Shown: one piece after another, positions 47,457 through 61,200 of the stretch
How the letters are laid out: each line of letters starts with the position of its first letter
Position numbering within the stretch: the stretch's first letter is position 1
Source: Caprimulgus europaeus
Lineage: Eukaryota; Chordata; Aves; Caprimulgiformes; Caprimulgidae
NCBI GenBank assembly: GCA_907165065.1
Contig: OU015524.1
Span: 31,558,795-31,622,794 of the forward strand
Length of the DNA: 64,000 nucleotides
Direction: 5' to 3'
Position numbers and translations under genes: made by a program
Notes under the pieces: model-generated
Database searches by the model: none
Seen by the model: only the letters and a program-made list of their open reading frames with translations
What the model was told of the DNA's origin: nothing

Positions 47457-48051
47457 CAATAGCCTTTTCTTGGACGATGTAAAGCTATGCCTCTGCCAGA
47501 AGTGGGAAGCTTCAGGCTGCCCAGGCTGGTATGCAAATGCTGACCAAAAAAAACCTAATATGCTGAAGATTACAGGCAGAAAGAAGATGCTGTTTTGCAG
47601 CTTGAGCACATTAAGTAAGACACTACAGAACACCAAGCTGCCAAACTGTTTTACATTCTCTGTGGGGTAAAACTGGAGTGAGCATCATTGCTCCAACACT
47701 GCCTTTGAGAGAACCAGAGGAGCCGTATGGTTATCCCTTCTCCCCAGCCCCTGACATGCCCTCCTGGCATTTATCCCCAAGGATGTGGCCACTGGACGGT
47801 GGCAACACACCAAAGAACTTGTGACCCTGGAGTGCAACAGTAGCTTCTACAGCTTTCGTCGCCACTGTATACTTGTGCCTAGAGCTTTACCATCCCCAGA
47901 TGCTCTGCATGACTGCTGCCTTTACCACAACCCAGGCTTTTGGGCAACTGTGAGTCATCCAGGGGCCTGGATCTCCCTAGTCAGTGACTACTTAGGGGAG
48001 TGATGACCATGTTACCGAGCTGGGTCTTCAGGTCCCAAATCCTACCACTAC
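47457..48051 (+). pseudogene. Possible decayed coding region right of the solo LTR
   Basis: Plus-strand open pieces continue after the LTR. One runs to about 47670 with segments VKLCLCQKWEASGCPGWYAN and KITGRKKMLFCSLSTLSKTL. Another at 47785-48003 has KELVTLECNSSFYSF and HNPGFWATVSHPG. Their Cys/Trp-containing composition resembles the pieces left of the LTR, which suggests the LTR may have inserted into an already decayed gene. No family was recognised and the call is weak. Confidence 0.22.
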
Positions 48052-48102
48052 ATATATATATATATATTTTTTTTTTTTAATATATATTTTTATATATATA
48101 TG
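48052..48102. repeat. AT microsatellite, (TA)n with T-run
   Basis: The stretch is composed only of TA dinucleotides and T-runs (TATATATATATA, a T12-type run, then TATATATTTTTATATATATA). It abuts the CR1 fragment to the right. Confidence 0.9.
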
Positions 48103-48106
48103 AAAC

Positions 48107-48254
48107 CTCATCCAAGCTGGCCTGGCAGTGTTCAAGGCCAGGCTGGATGAGGCTTTGAGGAACCTGGTCTAGTGGAAGGTGTCCCTGTTCATGGCAGGGG
48201 GGTTGGAACTAGATGATCTTTAAGGTCCCTTCCAACCCAAACCATTCTGTGACA
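48107..48254 (+). mobile_element. CR1 LINE 3' end, plus orientation
   Basis: It reads CAGTGTTCAAGGCCAGGCTG, GATGAGGCTTTGAGGAACCT, GGTCTAGTGGAAGGTGTCCC, TGTTCATGGCAGGGGGGTTG, GAACTAGATGATCTTTAAGG and TCCCTTCCAACCCAAACCAT, then TCTGTGA. This is a well-preserved CR1 3' terminus, truncated at the 5' end, and the least diverged CR1 piece in the window. Confidence 0.95.
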
Positions 48255-48884
48255 TATAGCATATACACACTAACTAGAGACATTCATATAGGAAGTGGCA
48301 GCACTGTCCCCTCTTTATGGAGATGGCTGTTTGCTCTTTGAACCTGAGGTTATGCATAGCTCTAACAGCCTTTGATGGCAAAGAACACCACAGCCTTGTT
48401 ACACAGACATTCAAAACCATCTTCTCGAGAAGTTGAAGAGCTGGCATGCCTCATACTGCATTAAGATGAGGCTTTGCTCTTGTGTTGTGACAGGAGAAGA
48501 ACAGCCTTCACTACAAGCTTTTCCAGGATATCCTTCCATCATTTCTGCTGTTACCCTCTGATTCAAGACAAGCAGTGCCAGCCTCTTTAGCTCTTTGGCA
48601 TTTCTACACCTTGCAGTGTATGCTCACCATTTCCAGTCCACTCTATACCAAGTATTCCAGCAACGGCACAAGGCAGGAGTGAAAACAGTTTTCTTTTCAA
48701 AATAGAAGTTTTTTTCCCATAGGAAAAGAAAAAAAAAAACAAACCAAACCGCCTCAAGTTTTGTTTACAACAGTATTTTCAAACAGCAGCCAGAGAAGCA
48801 AAGCAGTAGTGTTTCTCATTTTAATTGCATAAAACCAACATGAATAAATTTCATCAAGCCTGCAAATATACAGAGGTGTATTTT

Positions 48885-49198
48885 TAATACTTTTTGTATA
48901 TTTTTATTTACAAAAGGAAAAAAGAGGCTACAGTTTTAAGACAAATAAAAAAGACAAGGCTAAAAGTGGAAGAAGAGATAGAAGAATGTGTGGGTTTTTA
49001 CCTTAAAAAAAAAAAAAAAAAGTGTCTGGAAGACAGAGGACACACAGGGAGAACTAACAGCCACTATGGCTGCTGATGCCCTTGAATTCGAAACAGCATC
49101 TGAAAAACCAACTCTTTTTTTCCCCTCACAAAGCATGGTGAAAGAGTCCAAAATAGAGCAGTCCTTCAACCTCAGGTGCACTCTGGGACGCTTGAAGC
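48885..49198 (-). other. SLC4A1AP: SLC4A1AP 3' UTR
   Basis: The UTR runs from the stop codon at 49199-49201 to a minus-strand AATAAA (plus-strand TTTATT at 48903-48908); cleavage is expected around 48885. It contains a long minus-strand T-run (plus-strand A-run at about 49004-49020). The UTR is about 310 bases if this signal is used. The end is inferred. Confidence 0.55.
48903..48908 (-). terminator. SLC4A1AP: Probable SLC4A1AP poly(A) signal
   Basis: AATAAA on the minus strand lies about 290 bases after the SLC4A1AP stop and is the first good hexamer I found downstream of it. Confidence 0.55.
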
Positions 49199-49248
49199 TT
49201 AGTAGCCATACTTTTCATTGAGATGAGTCTTGCCATCACCGCTTTGAC
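49199..49248 (-). CDS. SLC4A1AP: SLC4A1AP last coding exon
   Basis: After acceptor TTGTCCATTAG, 50 coding bases complete a Gly codon and encode [15 protein letters not shown] followed by TAA at 49201-49199. This is the conserved kanadaptin C-terminus, which establishes that the gene is complete at its 3' end and read leftward. Confidence 0.98.
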
Positions 49249-52200
49249 CTAATGGACAAAGAGGAAGAGTTTCATTTCTTTCCCCCCGTCATCCAAGATA
49301 AATTTGTATCCAAGTATCAAATAGTCTCTTGGCAGCATCAGTCAGACAAGCATAAAGAGGCTAAGTCAGACTGGGTATTACAGTCCAAATAGTCTTTTAA
49401 TTTATACTTATAATTCCTCTTAACCTTACTAATAGTGTCAAGATTACATCATATATTCCTGATTTTGGTGTGTTGGGTTGGTTGTTGGGTTTTTTTTTTC
49501 TTTTTTTTTCCTGGTGTTCTCATTATGCCAGTTTACACAGAAGACAAAGTCTGACTATTAGCAGGCAGAGACAGAAAAAGGTGCTCCCTCTTATGGACAC
49601 AGCTCACTTGGCTATCCCTTGGGTCAGACCTCTGAGTTACTGAATCTGCTATTTTGTTCCACTGGATTTATATGCCAGAGAGGTGCAGTCTTTTCATTGA
49701 AGGATGATTCACCAGATTACAGTTTTCTTCAGTGAAATTTATTCTCATTTTTCTTATTCCCTTCAGAGCCTATCTATAAGCCTGCAAAAGCTTTATAAAG
49801 ATTATAGTAATGAATCTACCAAATGAAAGCTAAGCTTTGAACTATGAAAACCTCAATGCATGAAAATGAATTTTCCATGTTAGATAAACCGAAAATTCTT
49901 TACACTGTTTAAGATTAACCTCACTTAGCTAAAAACACTCTGGAACTACGTAAAACATTTGTTCAACTTCAACATATATTGGATGGATGCATCAATTATT
50001 CAGTGTCTTCACCAAAGTGTTACCAAGCCTTCTCTTCAAAACACATGACCCAAAGTTTGTATTCCAATGATTTTTGCAAAAAGAAGATTTTCAGATATTA
50101 CAGACTTCTGTGAAAACTGAGAATGCTAAGATTGTTGGAGCTGTATTTCACTGCAAGACTTGCATGGCGATACAACAAATATGGGACATAACATGCCAGA
50201 AAACATCAGGTTCTGGGTAAAGTATTCCTGAATTACTTTTTTCCTCCAGAAGTTACAAGGACACCCTGACTACTTATTAGGTAGATTCTTGAGTTACAAG
50301 ACTAAAAATGATAAGGAAATGGTTGGTACCTGCAGGAGGAACCCATATGCAGTAGTCTGGGTCATCATCTGGGTACTGTGAGGAAAAAAAAGGTTGTTGG
50401 ACCTGCAAAAGAAGAAGAGATTTTTAAGGTGCTGCACCCCTCCAGCAATGTGTCACAGCCACTAAATCTCTCATTAATTCAGAGACAAATACTGAAAGGT
50501 GAGGGTTATTTCTACAACAGTCAGGGACAAAAACAATATAGAGGAAAGAAGAACTATCAAACCCTCAAATAGATCCAGTTTATACCCCGTAGAGTCACAG
50601 AATAACAGAAATGCTGGTTAGATGGGACCTCTGGAGGTCATCCAGTCCGATCTCCCCATCAAAACAGGACCATTGCCAACTGTCCACTTCTGGACAGTTT
50701 AATCTTGTCATTGTAATGTTTGGTGGAGACACAAAATTTCTGCATGCAGGGAAAAGCTTTACAGTAGGATTTTCCAGGAGCGCTTTACTAATTTCAATGT
50801 GCAGTCCCACTGAAAACTTCGAGTTTAAGGTGACTTTCATATTGGAGTATCTAAAAGTTCAGCTGTTATATAAGGGTAACTTAGTTTTTCAAAAGGAAGA
50901 AAACTCAATTTTTTCATGTCTCACTCGCATCACTGAAATGCTTAAAGCAAACTGAAACAGGTCACTTGCAACTTCACTGCTGACACAGCAATATCTTTTT
51001 GTTCCTCGATTTTTAAGTTTTGCCACATCAGCATCATTTTCTCAGCAACTTTTGTTTTCAACAACTGCAGGGAGCTATAAAAAAAACCAACCCATAAAAT
51101 TGTCGAGTGCAATACTTAAGAGCTCAAAATGTAGCCAAGTTACTCAGCACTGATTTGCAATACTCTAGTATCATGACACAGTCTTAAGTTATGCAGTTGA
51201 AGCAATTTTTCATTCCCTCAAAAACTTTCCTTCCCCAAATTAACCTCTAAAACAGCTATTTTGGAAGACTAATGTTTTCCAAAACATTATACTGCAGAGT
51301 TTAACAGTTTTTAAATATGGATTGTGAACAGTCACTTTAAAATTGTTTTTCCATTTTCACATGATTCAAGGTTATTCCTCAAATACTAAAACAGGGAAAA
51401 AAAGAACCCAAAGCTGACTTCTGGTTGGTATTTTCCATGCAAGTTCTGAGCCCAAAGGCAGAGACAGCTTGTGGCAAAAGTGATTTGTAATGGGAGAGGG
51501 AATACAGCTAAGCTATCTGGTATTTGGAGAATGCTCAGTGTTAGAGTGAACTCTGTGCTGATGAGAGCTGCTGACTTGACTGCCTCAGCATGAGAAGCCA
51601 CCTTGTTCTCCCATATTCATATGGTAAATGGTACAATTTGGGATTTAACAGTATAAATTTACTCTTGCTTTCCTTATCAACACACTTTATTGGCTAGCAA
51701 CAGAGGACAATTCTAAAGGTTGTGCCTACCTAATCCTTGGGTCCTTTTCCAGCACTAACAAGGCAGCAGTTAGCACACACAGGCTGCAGGGAGTTAGTTT
51801 CTTTAAGTGGTGCAGGGCTAAAATTAGATGGCCACCACAAAAAAACTGTCATAACAGTCAGAACTCATGGCTCACCAAGTACTGTAATCCTCTTTGATGG
51901 CAGTCAGCAGAAGGGTGGGATGGACTCCAAAGGGAAGAACCTCACAGTGATCATTAGGCTAAGATCGCGCTGTCAGAGAAGTTCCCTCCCTGCTCCAGGA
52001 GGGCAACAATTGCCTGTGTCCCAAAACGTGCAAGGCTCAAACTTTAACGTTTTAATACAAATCTTAAGCACAGGAGGAACACTTTCTGGTACATCTACTC
52101 ATATTTATTAAAAATTGGGTTGCAAAATACAATAGTCTTAGACTTCTCTCTTTCCACACCTACAGGGAAGGATAAGGTTTGGTAACAGCAATACAGACTA

Positions 52201-55200
52201 GCTACAATTTTAGTCCAGCATGTTCTGTGTCAGCCAATACATCCTTCCCAAGCTTGTCTCCAAGGAAAGTTTTGCAATGCTATTCCTAAAGCCCAGAGAG
52301 CACCTATGTGCTACAACACTTGTGATACAGGAGAAGAAGCAATTAGCAGAGGCTAATTGCAAAGTAAAAAGGTGGAAAAAAAACTTGTGACTGAATTGAA
52401 AGCCTCTATCATGCTTGAAATGCTGTGCTTTACCTTCTCATTGGAGACTCCAAAACCTGTGTCCAATGGCAGTGTGTGATTCTATGTTTGGCTCTTAGTC
52501 ATCAGAAAAGCGCTACTATCACCTAGTCATACTCAATCAAAACATTACTATTTCACTAATAAAGAATACAGTAAATGATTCCTTGAAACTCTTAAGCAGC
52601 AGGAGTCATGGTGTCACAACTGACCTTGCTTGAGCTATTGATTTTCTTAACTTTCTCAGATGTCTCTTCAGGTTCCTTACATACTGCCTCAGATGCTGAG
52701 AAGAAAGAAGATTTGTTTTATGACACATCATGAACGAACAATTCTATCAGAAATAGGCTTATAAAAAGTTCACATAAAAATGGATACATTTAAAAGGAAA
52801 TCCAAGACAGCTCACTGCACCAAAATTCATACTTAAGATTGCTGAACATATTTTTGTTTTTCATAGATCAATTTATGTTTAATTACACCATCAGTCACCT
52901 GCCCGAATGCGGTTGAATAAGGTCCTATATTTGGGAATAGGTAACATACTTTTAGTTAATGGCAGATGTTTATTTTTGAAAGAAAGCTATCCTCTGTCTG
53001 TAATCACTGCTGTGACTGACTTGGAAGTAAAGAGTAGGAAATGTGCAGGACCAACATGCAATAATTTTACAGTAACATAGATGAGAGGAAGACAAAGATA
53101 GAAGAATGCCTGCTTTCTCTGCCACTTAATCTATGAAATATTGAGACTTTTGTGGACTAAGTCTATGGATGAGATGATGAGGACAGGATGAGATATTCTG
53201 AAGAGTCTGAGTTATGAAAAAATAGACAATTTATACAGATCTCCTCCAAATATTCAGTCCACTAAATACAGTTTTAATTTTGAAGATCTGATTTTGGTTT
53301 TTGCGTACATGTAGAGGGGTCACCTGGGCCATTAACAGACAGTTAGCTAACGCTATGTAGTATTTGTCAGTTTGTAAAAGGAAAGCTCTGTCCTTCTGTA
53401 GTGTTAAGATCTACTGCCAGAAAATAAGGGGGGGAAAAAGCATTATGCTTATGCTCCTAAATTAAAATATTTTTTTTTCTCTTCATGCAATTTTTTTAAA
53501 AGCAAAGGATCTCAAAGCAGTTAATGACTATGAAAAGCAAGGGGAACTGAGAAGTAGTTGAAGTGGCCTGTCCTCACCATACCCTTAACACTTCCCAAGC
53601 AATACACAATCCTTCACTTGAATTCCAGATTCTTACTTGACACTCTAGATTAGGCTTAGTTTCCTTCTACTGACAGAAGATGAAAATGGCTCCTTTAGTT
53701 TCTAAACCCACATGCTATGTACAATAGAGTCTAAATTGGACTGCCCACCTTGAGATTTCTCTTGTGAGGGTCCCATCTGAGATTTATTTCTTAGTACCTT
53801 TGGCTCAGGTAGAAAATTAACCCCTATTAAAAAAAAAAAAAAAGAAAGAAATAGTTAGGTGAGCACTGTGCAGTAACCCTGATGAGTAGAGTGCTAGCAT
53901 CCCCGAGACAGAACAAAACAGAACTCTCAGCTACATTTGTCTCAGGAAAAACTCTTCTCAAAAGTCCTCCAAATTATTTCATTCATCAAGTCAATCACAA
54001 CATAATATTAAAGAAAAACTTGTGACCAGTTAAAACATACTTTTCAAGAGTGACCTGTCCAGCATTAAGTCAAGAAGTTAGAATTAGGTTTTTGTCATCA
54101 AACCCATCATTTACTGAGAAACATAATTTCTGAGTTTTCAAATGCATCCAGTTGATATAGAAAAGGATGAATTGGAGATAAACGACAGAGATACAAGGAA
54201 GACACCTCTCCATTACCACTTTAATAATTATTTTTCCCCCTTACAAACAGATCTGAAGCTTTACATAGACACTTGTTTTCTTATTAAGTCACTCTCCCTG
54301 CCAACAACACATTGTAGTTGTTATATGGACATTCAATCTAAAGAAAGGAGGGCTTATCAAAATAGAACCTTTCTTGACTCCAGGAGATTTCTTCTATTTC
54401 ACCAAAAGCATGAACAACTGACTGCCAAGCAGAGTTTCATCTGAAACTCAGCTGTTGGCACACATATTCTGGACTCATGGAAAAAATCTATGGAAAATAA
54501 ATCTGCTGGACAACCTGTGACTTAAACTTTAGGAGATTCACATAGCTCTGAAAAATTCAGCAGTAACAGACTCAGCTTCATTACTGGAAAGATCAAAACT
54601 AACGGTTTACCATCCTGAAGAGATTTTAGATCCTTGTTATTGCAAGGAAAGCCATCAGCAGGACTAGTTTCTTTTCCTGTTTCTTCCTCTGTTGTCATTT
54701 TCTTTTCAAGTTTTGATGCTCTGCTGTTTATTGCATCTACTTCTTGCTCCTCCTCCATTTCTTCTTCTTCCTCCTCCTCCTCTTCTGGTCCATCATCTTT
54801 CATTTTTAACAAGCTTTCAGGGATGTCTGGACGCTTAACAGGCAATTTCTGCAAGAGAAAGACTTGAGCATCACTGTTAAGATAATATGGAGGTAGATGT
54901 CACAGGTGTTCATTACAGGAGAAAGCACACATATTACTGTCACAGAGACAGCTATGGTAAGGAAAAACCCTCAGGATGAAGAATAGTTTGGTTTTAAGGA
55001 AGAGTAATTTGTAGAGATGGAAGATGAAAAAATATATGCAGTACATAGACAAGGAATGCAGTCTTTTCATAAGAGGGATGCTGGAAAATGAATCAATCTT
55101 GGATATGAACTTAAATAAAAGATCAAGAAAAACAAAAGAAAGTAAAGGACCAGCTGCTGAGGTATAGCTGAAGTCTGATGTCCTCAGACTGCCTCCACTT

Positions 55201-58200
55201 GATCCACTGCCTTTGGACCACAGCCGTGCCCCAGGAGACTGACTGTACAAGGGCACAGAATGGCAACTCCTGGCAGCAAACAGTGTCTGACAGCCACTGC
55301 TTGCTGCCCTGTGCATCTTCCACTGATGCAGACTTGCACCTCCTTGCTGTTTCCATATGTGTGAGAAGACGTGGTTGCCACCAACAGTCTCCACGGCCTG
55401 AGAAAGTGTCTGAGAAACGGCCTCTGGCCCACAGCACTTACGAGTCCAACTTACCCCTAGGCTTCCAGTTTTGAGCTTGAATTTGCTCCCCCCTTTCATT
55501 GCACCAAAGAGAGGCAGGGTAATCTTTTTAGGCTTGTTCTCTGCTTCCAGACTGTAGCTCCCACTCCTAATAAAAATTAGATACAAACAAAAACAGTGTA
55601 CAAAGTATCAAACAAGTCTTATATTTAAAAATGCAAGAAAATCTGCAAGTTAGAAGTAGATATATAATTATTATTTTATTTCTCTCTTACTTGCAGCATC
55701 CAAGGAGGAAGCTGCAGGAGATGACTCCTCCATCATATACACATGTTGTAGGATTCAGACACTTGCCATAGCAGGAAGCAATAAATAAGGGGAAAACAAA
55801 AAGTATATATCCCATAGACTCCCTCAAATTCAATTGCACACACATACTTATCTACATAATATATGTATTTATATAAACACACTAGGAGGCCAAACCTCAA
55901 ATTAAGTAAATTAATTAACTAATTAAACCTCTAATCAAGCTGCCACTAGCAAACTATGAACCCAGTACACACCTCCTTGAATTGCAGCAGTGTTGCTAGG
56001 CAGTAGGTTGAACAGCTACTACACTTGACTTCCAGGTACATTTCACAGAGTGAAAGTGGTTTTCATGTTTTACATAGTAAGTGTAAAATTTTTAGTTCCT
56101 TTTGGAGGCAGGTTGGGAAAAAAACTTAACAAAGCTGACACCATGCTTCCAATCTCTTTCTCCTCATTCCCCTGCTGTGTAGGCGTATTTTACTCTGCTG
56201 TTGTGGTGCATCTGCAATGGCCAAAAGGCACTTGAAAAGGCACAGAGGCTCTTGAAAGAGATGAGCCAGGTAGTTTGGAAGGCCCTCCTGCTTTTGTGGT
56301 TGGAAAGCTGCCTACTTACTGGGCTTGCACAACTGCCCATGGACAATAACAACAGTAAAAGTAATCATATTAGACTTCAGCCAAGACTTACTGGGGCTTC
56401 AGCTCAGGCAGCTCTGTAGGCTTTACAAGTTTTATTAACCCTTTCAGTCTCTGTTGCTCTTTCTTCAGTTCAAACGACCGCAAGTGAAGCTTCTTTCGTG
56501 CCACGCTGTCTAAGGTACATCCTGATTTTATTTCGATCATGAATTCGTCCAAGGAATCTTGAGCTGCTGGCTGGGACTGGACTAGGCAAGATAAAGGGAA
56601 GATACTTATTGTTATGGGTAGAGAGGTGAAAGGTGTACTCATCAAGTCCTACCCTTTAGAGAATAAGGTATGTATGAACAACTATCCTCTCTGCAAGTTT
56701 CTGTTGAATGGCGAAATAATGAAGGTTGTTAGCTCTGGAAAGATGAAAATATTTATCCTAACAAAAAGGCATACAGTAAACCTTAATCCAATTATATAAC
56801 AAAACCTCTCTTAAAACTGAATGTTTCTTTATGAGTAAGTGTCTCTATTCTAGGTTGTTCATCTCACTTCAATATCTGCTGTCCCTAAAAAAGTGGCTTA
56901 TGTGTTCTCTTTGTAGTCATAGACTGAAAAAACACAGCTACAAAGAATCCCACAGGACTGCATGGAAAATCCCATTTTGGATCTCCTGGAATGTTTACGT
57001 AGTAACATTTGCAAGGCTCAGAATGAATCAACACATGATGCTGCCTCCTACTCCTGGATGACTGAGTGCATACAAGAATAGTTTCATATGTTATGCAAAT
57101 CACACAAATTTTACCTTTGTTTTGACTGGATTTTCTAACAACAAAACATTGCTCTGTGTTTGTAAAAGAGTAACAACAGTCTTTCTACTCCACCTGATTT
57201 CAAATATTAATAACTCCATGTATACTTGATTAATTAAAATAAAACTCAAGAAGAAAAAACTAAAGCTCTAATGACTAGGGAAAACAAATACAGAATTTAA
57301 CACATGGATTAAAAAAAAAAAACAAAAACCAAACAAAAAACCACAGGAAAACTAATTTCCTGGGCTTGAACAATGCTTCAGAAGTTTCTATATTGTGTTC
57401 AAAAATAACTTGGAGGCAAACAAAGAAATACGCTGTCACTAGAATTTCAACAAGCCTTTTGGCTGGCAGTCTTCTGCCTGTTAATATTATACAAAAAGTG
57501 GTAAATCTGATATTTATTTGCTGCAGTATAAGAATTTATGTATATATGCACAAGAATAGTTATGTGACCAATGAGTTTACATGTTTACAAATGGACTTAA
57601 TTGAAAAGGATACTGCTTATTTAGAACAAAACAGTTTACAATTTGCAAATATATGAAAGCCACAGCAGTAACTGTTCAAAGATATACAGAACTAAAAGGC
57701 TCCAAGAGATAAGAAACAGTTGTAGCATCCACCTCCATGCAAATATAAATGATGACAAAACATGTCATAAAAGAAATTCAGATAGAAATACTTTTCTTGT
57801 TTCTCTTAACTATTTCTATGAATGGAGACAAAAAATAATCAGTGAAAAAGTACTGATAACAAACAGTCTGAAACTCCTGGCAGGCAGGAGCTAAGGAGAA
57901 TGATCATTTGATTTAAATACCAAATTTCAAATATAAGGTTTAGTGTCTAGACAGATAATTCATAACAATTAAAGGTACAGCTCCAGAGCTCGCTGCTTTA
58001 GCTGTGGAACAGTGTAAGAGTGCTTCAGGCAGTGAGTGATCTTCATCCAGTCAGATTACCATTCTTGCAAATAGGATTCTCTGCTTGATTCCACCAACAG
58101 AGCCTAAGGTTGGGTAGTTCAGCTTACAGGGTTACTGTTAGCATTCAGTATCTGATGCAGCAGTTTTCTACACTACTGAAGTAAAATTTGACATTGCTGG

Positions 58201-61200
58201 AAGGTGAATCAATCATGGCAATTTATATTCCAGGGAAAAAAGCTATAGGGCTATTTACTGCACCATCAACTTATTGATAATTTTCTTCTGAACAGGCAAC
58301 CAAAGATGAGACTGAAGAGCTCTGTGTATTTGATTTTCATTCAGCTGCAACAGTGAATGAGAGATACCAAGTCAGTCCATCAGTAGTTAGTTCTAGTGAT
58401 CTCCAGAGAACAATTTGTGAACTTCTACTGTGATATTAGACAACCACTTAATTCCTCCAAGTGCTTGGTAAGAGTTGTTGCAATTTTACCTGTCATTCAC
58501 TCACTGGTCTCTCTACATTCTTGCCATTAGGCTACAAATGATAGTTTAGAGCAAGCAAAAGTGTGTTAAGGTTTCAGAACAGTATGCAATGCAGCAGTTT
58601 TGCCAGTGAGCTCACAACAGTGGTAAGAATCACCCATGATGAATATGCATGCTCCTGGCTTACACTTGCACTCAACATCTGTGATTAACCTGAGGCATAC
58701 AAAGAAACCAGGGAAAACACAAGTGTCTAGAACACACATATGCAAAGTACCTGATGATATAATATTCACTATTTTTTGTCCAGGCCTAGTTCTAGCAGAT
58801 TTGAATCCAATACTGAATTACACTAAATCGCAGTTAAGTGCTGAGACTGCAATTTTTCCACGGCTCTAAACTAGCTGTGTAACCAGTCACAATTTACTAA
58901 ATCATGATAACATAGAACTATATGCTGCTAGTAGGTCTATAAATGAACCAATTCTTCCTTCTCCCAGCCTTTACTACAATATGACTTAACAGTCTTGCTG
59001 AGAAACGGTATCAGGAGAAATGAAGGCATCATAACATAGGAAAGCTTGGAATTACACATCTCAAACAATATAAAGCATGAGCTTCTCCTGCTAGTTAATC
59101 ATTAACTTCTTATCAGTACAGTCATGCTGAAAACAATTCCTTCCAACATGCTGAACCATCCCATTGGTTAGAATGCTCGGTGGAACAGTAAGGTTTTCTG
59201 AGCAGTGATCTGGTATAATCAATCACCAACAAAACTGTTGATACAAATGAGTTTTAGTGTGGGGCTGAATTACTAGAGAGAAACATACCTGTAAAATACA
59301 TAAAAGATAGCCCAGCTGCCAGATTGCTGCTAGGTTTCCTGGAGAGAAATTCTTCTGACAACCTGACATTGCAACCTTTACTAATGCCAACTCTGTTAAA
59401 AGCTCTGTGTATAAAGAACCAGCCTAAACGCATTTCCTTCCTTCATGCCTTCCTTTTATTCCACACATTATCAGCAGTAAAAGAAAGCAAAATGCAGCTA
59501 TTTGCATCACAAGCTTTTAAATCTAAGTCACTAGCAGATAAAGTCCCCGCTTTGGAAAAGCTCTGCCTCCATACACAAAGACATAATCCCAGCACCTGAA
59601 CAGTGCCCTCATAAGTGAGCAAGTTCACTGAACATGTGGGCTAAGCATCAACTACTTTGACTCCACATTTCTATTTTCCCACTTTTCCTTTTTAAGGTGC
59701 ATTTGCAGTAAGAGAAGTGAAATAAAATATACTGTCTCTTATGTCAGTTGTTTGCTCTTCTCTTATAGGTGGTTTTGGAGAGGGTAGAAAAAAAATGTTC
59801 CTCAAATTAGGTCAGTTTCACTAATACAGGCAGATAAACAGTAATAATGCTCACCACTCTTAAGCTCCTTACCTTGACTTATATGTTGCAGATATCCATA
59901 AGATAAGTTTTCATCTCTTTACTGTTCTTTATGGAAAGCACCGTGATCAAATAAAGACTTACCTTTCCCTGAAGCCTTCAGCTTCTCCGTTATCTCAGAA
60001 AGCTCATTTTCAGTTTCATTTAGCTTTCTGACCTATGAAAGAACAATATGCTTAGAAGATCTTTTAATTTTCTTAAAATCCCCTTTTAAAAGTTACTCAA
60101 ACATCCTACCAAATTACCTCAATTTTCCTACTTCTGATCTTTGATCAGGAGTTTCTGGGCTCAAAAAAATATAGATTGTTCCTAAACAACTTATCAGCCC
60201 TTTCACATGCTGCTCAAATACTTTTCTTTCTCCAACACAAAAATACATATAATGCTTCTGCAGCAATGTTACATCACCACTGTGATTCTCCAATCCTCCC
60301 TATCCCTGCTCCCCCACCTCAACCTTATTGTCTATGTGGGACTTTTAGTTGTCATACCTTTGTCAGTCCAGGCTGCTTATTCTTTGAAGCAGAATGAGAT
60401 CTTTGGGATGTGCCCTGTGCACTTGAAAGCTTGCAATTATTCCCTGATGGTTTAAAACCATTTTAAAAATATCATGTTCTAGTGCTTCATTCATCCACTG
60501 TTGTGATCCATTAAGTAGAAGGCAATACTACACAGTCAAAAGCAAAGTAGTATGCTTCTACTTATAAAGTAAGCAATTTTTTCAGATATTTATAGATATT
60601 GCCCACAAAGCAAAAAGAACACCATTGAGAGTTGTAAAGTTCTCTTGCCTCCCCTAGTTTATGTCAAATTAAGTCTTGTACACAGTGACAGAACTCAAGG
60701 ACCGAAATCTGCTCTCCAGAGAAGGGAAAACACAAGCAGCTGCAGACTACTTTTTTGCAGATTGACTTGGTCTTAAGCCATGACACTTCCTGGTAGCAAG
60801 GTAGTTTACTCTCTTTAGCCAGTCATCCTCTTTGCTAAAGGTAGCAGATGTGTACCTGTTCATAGCAGTCACAATGATGGTTCATGCGATTTGGATACTA
60901 AATACTAAACTGGAATACCAAATCACTTTTTGCTGATGTTGCTGTTAACAAGGTCTAAGGTTTCTTCTATATTGCATTTTTTCCCCTTCTCAAACCCTTA
61001 GAATGCCTCTCATTCTACAATCATCAAACCTAGTCTGATTTTATTCCAACTTGGCCAATTAATATCTAAAGGTCTGAAATGATACTAAGAGTTCAGGCTA
61101 ACAAAAAGATTAAGAAATATTTTTTATTTTCCTTTTGCTAATAATACATGCATGAGAGAATAAGCCTGACATGCCATAATTCTTCTTACCAGGGAGTCGT

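Noticed and set aside
54634..54867. Serine-rich open frame on the plus strand
   Set aside because: It is the antisense shadow of the SLC4A1AP Glu-rich exon.
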